A stretch of 64,000 bases of DNA, from positions 62,001-126,000 of the forward strand of contig JABCZL010000011.1 of NCBI GenBank assembly GCA_013289685.1, given 5' to 3'. Positions 46,076 to 53,035 of this stretch are shown here, piece by piece; position 1 is the stretch's first letter; each line of letters opens with the position of its first letter. The position numbers and the translations under genes were made by a program. This DNA comes from Acidobacteriota bacterium. GTDB lineage: Bacteria > Acidobacteriota > Terriglobia > Terriglobales > Acidobacteriaceae. The notes beneath the pieces were generated by a model. That model did no database searches, was not told where the DNA came from, and saw only the letters and a program-made list of their open reading frames with translations.

Positions 46076-46237
46076 CTAGGGAATCTCTGATTAAGGTCCT
46101 AACTTTGTCATCTTAACCTCCTACTTTGTCATCCCGAGCTCCTAACTTTGTCATCCCGAGCGCAGCAGAATTGCCGTTTTTCGGCAATTCTGCGCAGTCG
46201 AGGGACCTGGTGTTTTCTCTACGGCACTTCAGAGCTT
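46076..46237. repeat. Intergenic repeat copy 3, with 12-bp hairpin and triplicated head
   Basis: The head CTTTGTCATC occurs three times (near 46103, 46124 and 46145). The hairpin GCAGAATTGCCG / CGGCAATTCTGC (46165-46193) and the tail CAGTCGAGGGACCTGG follow. It is colinear with copy 2 over its whole length. Confidence 0.85.
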
Positions 46238-46375
46238 TGCAAAAGGCTCTCAATTACGGCAGCCTTGCCTAGCCTATTCCAGCGATTTCGCGCAAGGTAC
46301 AACTCCTGACTCACCGCCTCGGCGATAGTTGATCATGGCGTGCCCAATGGTGGCTGTGCAATGATGGCTGTGCGC

Positions 46376-48079
46376 ATGAATGACAAGTTTTTCGCAAAGC
46401 TCCGTCTGCGTTCGGGTCTACTTCTGCTCCTTGGTTTACTTTCCGTTCTTCCGTCTTTCGGACAGGGTTCGTCACCCGGCACTCCCATCGGCTTTGAGCT
46501 CCGGAAGATTGCATTCCGGCTGGAGAATGGCGTCACCCCCGCAAAGAATTTGCCCGAGACCATGCTCGGAGGAGTCGCCATTTTTGACTACAACGGCGAC
46601 GGACGCCCTGACATTTTCTTCACCAATGGCGCCAATGTCGCCACGCTGAAAAAAGACTCGCCCCAATTCAGCAACCGCCTTTTCCGCAATGATGGCAACG
46701 GCGTCTTCACCGACATGACTGCCGCAGCCGGTCTGGCGGGCTCTGGATACGACATGGGAGTTGCGGTTGGCGATTATGACAACGACGGGCATCCCGATCT
46801 ATTCGTCGCCGGAGTGCACCACAGCACGCTCTACCACAACAACGGCGACGGCACCTTCACTGACGTCACCGTAAAATCTGGCCTGGACGCTTCGCTGAAT
46901 CATCCTGATCCCGAATTTGGTCCCTGGTGGGCGATCACCGCCGTCTGGGTCGACGTGAATAACGATGGCCTGCTGGATCTCTTCGTCGTCAATTATCTCC
47001 AGTGGACCTATTACGCAGAACGCCGTTGCGAGTTCGATCGCGTAGGAGACTACTGCCATCCCAAGTTCTTTAAGGGCCAGCCGAATCAGCTTTTCCTGAA
47101 TAACGGAGACGGCACCTTTCGGGATGTTTCCAAAGAGTGGGGAATTCGCGATCACGTCGGCAAAGGAATGAGCGTGGGTATGGCCGACTACGATCTTGAC
47201 GGTCGTCCGGATTTGTTTGTCACGAATGACGCTTCCTACAACTCTCTCTTTCACAACCTGGGAAACAAGTTCGAGGAAGTCGCCTTCGAAACCGGAGTAG
47301 CCTTGACGGAAGATGGAAGTTTCATCTCCGGCATGGGTGCGGATTTTCGTGACTTCAACAACGACGGCTATCCCGACATCGCGTTTGCCGCCCTGATCGG
47401 TCAGACGTTCCCACTATTCCAGAACACCGGCAAGGGTAGTTTTCGGGAAATCACGACCGAGAGTGGAATGCATGAAGCCAGTTTCCAAATGTCCGGTTAT
47501 TGTGCTGGTTTGTATGATTTCGATAACGATGGATGGAAAGATTTATTCGTAAGCGGCGGTCACGTGCAATCCGTGCCCCTGCCAGGTCAGCCTATTGATC
47601 AATACAACGCGGTATTCCGCAATCCTGGCCGCATCGGAAAGTGGGTCGCGCTCACTGAAAAGGCAGGCTTCAGTTCTTCACCCGCTGCCCGCCACCGTGG
47701 TTGCGCCTTCGGCGATTTGGATGGAGATGGAAGAATCGATGTCGTGGTCAGCGCGATCGACCGCGACGCCGAGATCTGGATGAACCGGAGCGCGAAGTCC
47801 GGCCATTGGCTGGATATCGCTCTGCACGGAACCAAGAGCAACCGCGACGGCATTGGTGCTCGTATCAAAGTCGTAACCAAAAGTGGCGTGCAATACAACC
47901 ACATGACGACCAGTGTCGGCTATGCGTCATCCAGTGACGGACCAGTCCACTTCGGACTCGGACCGGACTCCCGTGTGGAAGAGATCGAAATCCATTGGCC
48001 GTCGGGTGTGGTGCAAACGCTGCGCGGGATCGATGCGGATCGTCGTATTGAGCTAACCGAATCAGCATCGAAGAAGTAG
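46376..48079 (+). CDS. CRTAC1-like secreted protein (FG-GAP/VCBS repeats plus ASPIC/UnbV domain)
   Basis: About 567 residues from ATG 46376; an in-frame ATG at 46340 is possible but no ribosome site decides. A Sec signal ends in SFGQ. Seven calcium-type loops of the form D-x-[DN]-x-D-G-x-x-D follow: DYNGDGRPD, DYDNDGHPD, DVNNDGLLD, DYDLDGRPD, DFNNDGYPD, DFDNDGWKD and DLDGDGRID. They make a beta-propeller. The C-terminal ASPIC/UnbV region has GARIKVVTKSGVQ and VEEIEIHWPSG. Such proteins are secreted or surface-bound and probably bind ligands or proteins; enzymatic activity is not known. It faces the TPR gene at 49280 tail to tail across a repeat. A second copy of the family lies at 56100. Confidence 0.9.
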   Translation: MNDKFFAKLRLRSGLLLLLGLLSVLPSFGQGSSPGTPIGFELRKIAFRLENGVTPAKNLPETMLGGVAIFDYNGDGRPDIFFTNGANVATLKKDSPQFSNRLFRNDGNGVFTDMTAAAGLAGSGYDMGVAVGDYDNDGHPDLFVAGVHHSTLYHNNGDGTFTDVTVKSGLDASLNHPDPEFGPWWAITAVWVDVNNDGLLDLFVVNYLQWTYYAERRCEFDRVGDYCHPKFFKGQPNQLFLNNGDGTFRDVSKEWGIRDHVGKGMSVGMADYDLDGRPDLFVTNDASYNSLFHNLGNKFEEVAFETGVALTEDGSFISGMGADFRDFNNDGYPDIAFAALIGQTFPLFQNTGKGSFREITTESGMHEASFQMSGYCAGLYDFDNDGWKDLFVSGGHVQSVPLPGQPIDQYNAVFRNPGRIGKWVALTEKAGFSSSPAARHRGCAFGDLDGDGRIDVVVSAIDRDAEIWMNRSAKSGHWLDIALHGTKSNRDGIGARIKVVTKSGVQYNHMTTSVGYASSSDGPVHFGLGPDSRVEEIEIHWPSGVVQTLRGIDADRRIELTESASKK

Positions 48080-48109
48080 CAGCGCACGTTCCCAGTGCAA
48101 AGCAGCGTA

Positions 48110-48182
48110 GTCATCCTGAGCGGCGTTCTTGGCCGCGAAGGAACTGTACAACTTTGTTGAATTCCCCGCGGGCGGTCGAGGG
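48110..48182. repeat. Diverged intergenic repeat copy 4 between convergent genes
   Basis: GTCATCCTGAGCGGC starts a short hairpin (GCGGC / GCCGC) and GGTCGAGGG closes it, like the other copies with central divergence. Placed between two convergent stops, it may act as a terminator for both. Confidence 0.5.
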
Positions 48183-49280
48183 CTACTTTGGCCCTTTGGC
48201 TTGCTGCTCGGCGGTGAGCCGATCGACGATGGCCCGCTCCTTGGCGCCATCCTCCGGCCTATGCAGCTTGTAGTACAGCGAAGCGAGCTCCACGTGCGGC
48301 TCGAGCCAATCGGGGTTGTCCTTGACCACCCCTTCAAGTTCCCGTGCGGCTGTTTCGTATTCGCCAGAGGTGCTTTTCAGCATTGCCGATTCGTAGCGAG
48401 CCATTACATCGGCCGGTTTCAGCTTGACCGCGTGGTCAAGATAGACCTTCGCTTCTTCGAGCTGGCGCCGTTTATACAGGAGCGCACCCAGGTAGAGATT
48501 GGCATCGAAATCATCCGGGTTCTCCTTGATGGCCTGCCGGAACGCGGGTTCGGCTTCCTTCTGATCGCCCGTCTTATCTCTGGCCATCCCCACCAGCGTA
48601 TGCAGACCGCGCAGATCGGGGGACAACCGTAGTGCGGTTTCCAGATCGTGCCGTGCTTGCTCGAACTCGTTCAGGTCCATCAGCGTAACGCCGGCGAGCA
48701 TGTAGGCATCTCCGCTATTTGCGAGTTCGGCCGATTTCTCCATGTGTGGAATGCCGTCGCGCCGATGTCCCGACTTGATCAGGGCCAGGCCGAACACGTA
48801 GTCGAAATCGGGATTGCTCGAATTCGCCTTCTCCAGCGGTTCGAGCATACCGGTTGCGGATTCGGCGTCGCCCAGCTTGATCTCCGTGTCGGCCAGCAGA
48901 ATCGCAACCTGAACGTTGCCCGGCGTCGATTGATGCAACGTCGCAAATCGTTCGCGCGCCTTCGCCAGATCACCCTTCTTGTAATAAGCAAGACCAAGAT
49001 TGAGGAGCACCGGGTTCTTATCCTTCAGTGCAGGAAGCGCTGACTGATAGCTTGCGATGGCCTCATCGAACTGGCCCACGTGCGCCAGAGCGGCGCCAAG
49101 ATTCACCTTGGCTTCGACGTTATCGGGACGAAGCTGAAGAAGCTCGCGATATTGCGTGATGGCTAATTGATAATCGCCGCGCCGCTGCGCCTGAATTGCG
49201 TCATTCAAAAGCCGGTCGGGATCCCGCTCCTGGGCCAAAGAAACCGTCACGAACAGGGAGAGGAAGAGCATCAGACGCAT
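48183..49280 (-). CDS. Secreted TPR protein
   Basis: About 365 residues from ATG 49280, chosen because it gives a clean signal peptide (RLMLFLSLFVTVSLAQ); earlier in-frame ATGs add a cysteine-rich tail. Eight or nine TPR units fill the rest, for example YQLAITQYRELLQLRPDN, FDEAIASYQSALPAL and LEEAKVYLDHAVKLKPAD. TPR superhelices bind other proteins. The gene lies 76 bp downstream of the VWFA-related gene at 51618 in the same direction and probably shares its transcript. The periplasmic partner could be that protein. Confidence 0.85.
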   Translation of the reverse strand: MRLMLFLSLFVTVSLAQERDPDRLLNDAIQAQRRGDYQLAITQYRELLQLRPDNVEAKVNLGAALAHVGQFDEAIASYQSALPALKDKNPVLLNLGLAYYKKGDLAKARERFATLHQSTPGNVQVAILLADTEIKLGDAESATGMLEPLEKANSSNPDFDYVFGLALIKSGHRRDGIPHMEKSAELANSGDAYMLAGVTLMDLNEFEQARHDLETALRLSPDLRGLHTLVGMARDKTGDQKEAEPAFRQAIKENPDDFDANLYLGALLYKRRQLEEAKVYLDHAVKLKPADVMARYESAMLKSTSGEYETAARELEGVVKDNPDWLEPHVELASLYYKLHRPEDGAKERAIVDRLTAEQQAKGPK

Positions 49281-49356
49281 GATTGCTAGCATACCGCAGC
49301 GTCTGCAAACCAGACCAGCACGCAACCCGCGTCGGATCCGAGCGTTTTTTTGCCAG

Positions 49357-51618
49357 CTAATTCGGGTTGGCCGTGCCGTGGTCGGTGATCTTCACCGAGA
49401 GCATGGCTTCCGATGTCTTAGGTCCCTGGTGCGCCGTGACGACCATATCGCACTGCCCCGGATCGGGATTGATCCGCAAAAGCACGGGCATCGAACCATC
49501 CGCTTGGCGTGGTGGCGAAGGCAGGGTCTTTAGTCCCACCTCGCGCCCATCTCGATACAGCTGCAGAGTGATCGTGGGTTCGACATCCGATACCGTCGTC
49601 GGGTAAACGACAAAATAGATATCAATCGGCTTACCCGAGGGCATCGAGTCGGCGAGTGTCGGCACGATACGCCCGGTGTCCGTTTCAAATGGATCCTGGT
49701 GATCGCGCGGTCCCGGTAACGGTTGCACTCCTCGTACCAGTTCCAGGGAACTCACACCGAAGTCCTTTCCTGGATCGACAAAAACCGATATCCGCTTCAC
49801 TGTGGTCTTCTCGGCCAGTTCGTCTGTAACCGCCGTGTCGATTAAGTAATGGCCCCCCGGCAATTCGACCGGTTCGGCGTAAAGAATGCGATCATCTCCC
49901 AGCTGAGACAGTTCGGCTTTCGATACTTCACGCACCAGGTCACGGCTCACCTTGCCCACAACTTCTCCGTCACTCCTATGGATCATTGCCACCAGAGACA
50001 CTCGAATTCGCCCCTTCCCGGTTTTCGGGTTCGTGACCACCTGCAGGCTCGAAACTGGGATGTCGAAGGCGACCTGGTAGTCGACCGCGGCAGCTTTGGG
50101 ACGGAACCTGAGCAGCTGAGTCTGATAAGGGAATTCCTCTGTCGCCGGATGGGCATTGATAGCATGCAAGGCGGTCATTTCGAACGGCTGCAGAGGTTCC
50201 CCGTTGATCTCCGGCACAGCAAAGTACCCGGAACGGGTCTGCACCGTCACGTGAGGGCGAGTAATGCGCACCTGAATCTGTCGAAAATGCCCATCATAAT
50301 TCTTCGCCGACGGCGTGTAGGCAACCTCGTAATGAGTGCGAATATCTTCCATGACCCGTTGCATGGGCAGCGCGATCTCATTGGTGTTGGTAACGGCGAA
50401 CCCACCGGTCGACTCCGCCAGTTCCTGCATCGCCAGTTGCTTATCGGAAGACGCGGTGAGTTGCTCGTCGTCATCCTCCTTATGTCCCATGCGCGGACTT
50501 ACTCTATTCACCGAACTCTCAGCGGCGACCCGCTGCTGGTCAGAAAGCGATCGCACCATAGGATCGTCAACGCTCAACCCGCGCGTGTCGACCGCGTAGA
50601 AAGCCACTTCCATCTGATTGGCATAACTGATTACGCTGTTCACCGCGTCTCGGCGATCCATGGGTAAAGACAATCCGTCCGCCAAATACAGAACGACTTT
50701 TCTGCCCGGCAGTTTTGCCTGAACTCGCACCAATTCCCGCAGGGCGTCCAGGGCATCCATGCCATTGGAGAGACTCTCAGCAAAGCGCAGGCCGGTTGCC
50801 AGGTGCGCTTGAGTCAAAAGAGCATTGCCCAGGGTGACGGAAGCATCCTCGGAGGCGGCATTTCTCGCCCACAATGGATCGGTCACGATTGCCGGTAGCG
50901 GGTTCAAAGCTGCGTTCTGGGCCGCTAGTCCCGCTGCCGGGCTGGTCAGTGGTGAGGCTATGATGTTCGTGGTAGTTGCTTGGATTGATGTGTTCACACC
51001 GGACGCAACTGTGGCCGAAATGCCAACCTCGCCTCCTGCGTTCACGCCTTTTGCGGCGGCATTCACAGCATTCAGCAGAGACGTCTTATCCGTCGTGTAA
51101 GGCTGAATGACCTTTAGAGAACGATCCAGCCGATAAATGGTCACGTAGGTGTTCGGCAGGCTGCCACTCTTGAGAAATTCCAGCACCGCCTGGTGTGAGA
51201 ATTCCAAATTCAGTGGGGCGATTTGAGCAAAAACCACCGAAACGAAATTGAGCTCGCGCAGCGCCGTAGCAGGTGTTGCCGGCGCGCCGGGGGAGGGAAC
51301 TGGAGCGTTGCTCTTCGCCAGCTTTTGTTCCGTCTGCAACTGTTCCGCGCCTTGCACATTGCGAAACGCATTGACCTTCTGCTTGACCCCGTCTTCAAGC
51401 ACCTCGATTTCATCGGGTCGGATATCGGCAATTGCGTGGTGATGCTTATCGCGGACGATAACATCCAGGATCACCTCTCTGGTCGTCGTCCGAATGGTGG
51501 GCGTGTCTTTATCGGCGGGCCCTTGATTAGCGGGCGCTTGATCAGCGGGAGCCTGCCCGGCAAGCCACGGGCCAACCAGGCCGCTCAGGACGAGCATTGT
51601 AAGGGCGCGTTTCAACAT
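49357..51618 (-). CDS. VWFA-related protein (TIGR03436-like), secreted
   Basis: About 753 residues from ATG 51618, five bases after AGGGGAG; a start five codons upstream would lie across that site. A signal peptide ending in AGQA is followed by a Pro/Ala/Gln spacer. The domain opens with VILDVIVRDKHHHAIADI and EIEVLEDG, typical of the acidobacterial VWFA-related family, and continues to LPGRKVVLYLADGL, STGGFAVTNTNEI and VTVQTRSGYFAV. In the strand that usually carries the metal-site Asp the sequence reads VVFAQIAPLN, so that Asp is missing. The C-terminal 280 residues form beta-rich domains. It is likely periplasmic or outer-surface adhesive; the ligand is unknown. Confidence 0.85.
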   Translation of the reverse strand: MLKRALTMLVLSGLVGPWLAGQAPADQAPANQGPADKDTPTIRTTTREVILDVIVRDKHHHAIADIRPDEIEVLEDGVKQKVNAFRNVQGAEQLQTEQKLAKSNAPVPSPGAPATPATALRELNFVSVVFAQIAPLNLEFSHQAVLEFLKSGSLPNTYVTIYRLDRSLKVIQPYTTDKTSLLNAVNAAAKGVNAGGEVGISATVASGVNTSIQATTTNIIASPLTSPAAGLAAQNAALNPLPAIVTDPLWARNAASEDASVTLGNALLTQAHLATGLRFAESLSNGMDALDALRELVRVQAKLPGRKVVLYLADGLSLPMDRRDAVNSVISYANQMEVAFYAVDTRGLSVDDPMVRSLSDQQRVAAESSVNRVSPRMGHKEDDDEQLTASSDKQLAMQELAESTGGFAVTNTNEIALPMQRVMEDIRTHYEVAYTPSAKNYDGHFRQIQVRITRPHVTVQTRSGYFAVPEINGEPLQPFEMTALHAINAHPATEEFPYQTQLLRFRPKAAAVDYQVAFDIPVSSLQVVTNPKTGKGRIRVSLVAMIHRSDGEVVGKVSRDLVREVSKAELSQLGDDRILYAEPVELPGGHYLIDTAVTDELAEKTTVKRISVFVDPGKDFGVSSLELVRGVQPLPGPRDHQDPFETDTGRIVPTLADSMPSGKPIDIYFVVYPTTVSDVEPTITLQLYRDGREVGLKTLPSPPRQADGSMPVLLRINPDPGQCDMVVTAHQGPKTSEAMLSVKITDHGTANPN

Positions 51619-51819
51619 GTGTTCTCCCCTCATTCCGCTTCGACGGTTCAGCGGTGTCGGCCCCGTTCATGAATGGCCGGGATTGTACAACAAGTATCTC
51701 TCAGTTCTTGTCAAAAGTCCTTGTAAGACTGAACCTGGCTCGAAGGTCCGATTCGCAGCGGATGTCCCCCTCAAACAGAAAAGATGGATAAGATAATATG
51801 AGTGTTCAGGACTACCGCA

Positions 51820-52950
51820 ATGACTGCAAAGGCATTCTTTCGGATTGTGTCTTCGTTCCTTTTTTTCGTTGCTTTGAGTGCGCTGGGGCAAACCCGGCCC
51901 CCTGCGACTGCCGCTCCCCCGAGCACGATCACGCGACCGGAGTCCATTCAGGACACCGGTCTGTACGATTATTGGGCGGATATGTCAGGCCAAGGCCGCG
52001 CCGGAGGCGCTCTATTGGGTAAATTGGCCGTGGAGGGAGAGCCCCTGCCCTGGGAGCCCTTGCTGGTGACTGTCACTTGCGCCGGGAACGTCGTCTATAC
52101 CACGCAAACCGATGCCAAAGGCAACTTCGGGATTGTCTCGGTGACAATGCCGGGCGTCCTTGGCAAGCAAGGGGATTCTCAGCGGCAGATGGAGACGTAT
52201 TTCGAAGGTTGCCTCGTGCAGGGCGCGATCCCTGGCTTTCGTTCCACCGCCGTCACCCTGACCCGGCATAATCTTCGCGACGACCCCGATATTGGCACGA
52301 TCATGCTGTCCCGGATCGGGCGCGATGCGGCTACCACTTTGAGCCGCACCACCGAAACAGCTCCGGCCAACGCCGTCAAGCTTTTCGAAAAGGCGCGGGC
52401 CGAGATGCTCCAGCACAATACCGACGGCGCCAAGCGAGACCTCGAGAAGGCGGTACAAACCGACCCGACGTTCGCCGAAGCCTGGCTGCAACTCGGGAAA
52501 ATACAAGAGGCCTCAGATTCGCAGGCAGCCAAGGACTCGTTTTCGAAAGCGTTGGCCGCGGATGCTGAATTTGTACTTCCTTACGAACAACTCGCGGTTC
52601 TGGCCGCTCAAAGTGCTAATTGGCGGGAGGTCCTGGATGACACAAACCACATGGCGCAACTCTATCCCGAAGGAACTCCGGAAAGTTGGTACCTCAACGC
52701 CATGGCGAATTATCAGCTGGGAAGGCCTGATGTTGCCCAGGCAAGCGCCCTCAAGTCCCTGGCCCTCGACCCCCGCCATACCGTCTTAAATACTGAACAA
52801 TTGCTTGCGGTGATCCTGGCGCGGAAGGGCGACTTCGCGGGAGCACTCGATCACTTGCGCAGCAGCCTGAAATATGTGCCGCCCGGGCCGAACGCCGATC
52901 TATTGAAACAACAAATCGCGCAGTTAGAGCGGCGCGTTGCTGCCAAGTAG
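51820..52950 (+). CDS. Secreted protein with carboxypeptidase-like and TPR domains
   Basis: About 376 residues from ATG 51820, eight bases after CAGGAC; a GTG at 51802 is an alternative. A signal peptide ends near SALGQ. Residues 55-160 form a beta domain with ALLGKLAVEGEPLPWEPLLV and TTQTDAKGNFGIVSV, which resembles a carboxypeptidase-regulatory-like fold. The C-terminal half has TPR units: AVKLFEKARAEMLQ, AKRDLEKAVQTDPTFAEAW and AKDSFSKALAADAEFV. It is transcribed away from the VWFA-related gene across about 180 bp, and it converges on the second VWFA-related gene. It probably helps assemble or anchor envelope proteins, which is inference. Confidence 0.8.
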   Translation: MTAKAFFRIVSSFLFFVALSALGQTRPPATAAPPSTITRPESIQDTGLYDYWADMSGQGRAGGALLGKLAVEGEPLPWEPLLVTVTCAGNVVYTTQTDAKGNFGIVSVTMPGVLGKQGDSQRQMETYFEGCLVQGAIPGFRSTAVTLTRHNLRDDPDIGTIMLSRIGRDAATTLSRTTETAPANAVKLFEKARAEMLQHNTDGAKRDLEKAVQTDPTFAEAWLQLGKIQEASDSQAAKDSFSKALAADAEFVLPYEQLAVLAAQSANWREVLDDTNHMAQLYPEGTPESWYLNAMANYQLGRPDVAQASALKSLALDPRHTVLNTEQLLAVILARKGDFAGALDHLRSSLKYVPPGPNADLLKQQIAQLERRVAAK

Positions 52951-53035
52951 GCCCGCCATCAGCAACTTGGTTCTCTTCCATGGGAAGACTGCGCCTGGGA
53001 AGACTGCGGCGGCGGCAGCATGCGCAAACCTCGCC

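Larger units (their letters stand above)
45946..46339. other. Divergent intergenic region, 394 bp, with a promoter candidate and repeat
   Basis: It lies between the glycosidase-like gene (-) and a CRTAC1 gene (+). It contains the minus-strand TATAAT at 45997-46002 and repeat copy 3 at 46076-46237. No short gene is supported. Confidence 0.6.

Noticed and set aside
51624-51712. Minus-strand TTGACA and TACAAT as a promoter for the first VWFA-related gene
   Set aside because: The two hexamers are 21 bases apart, too far for a sigma-70 promoter.
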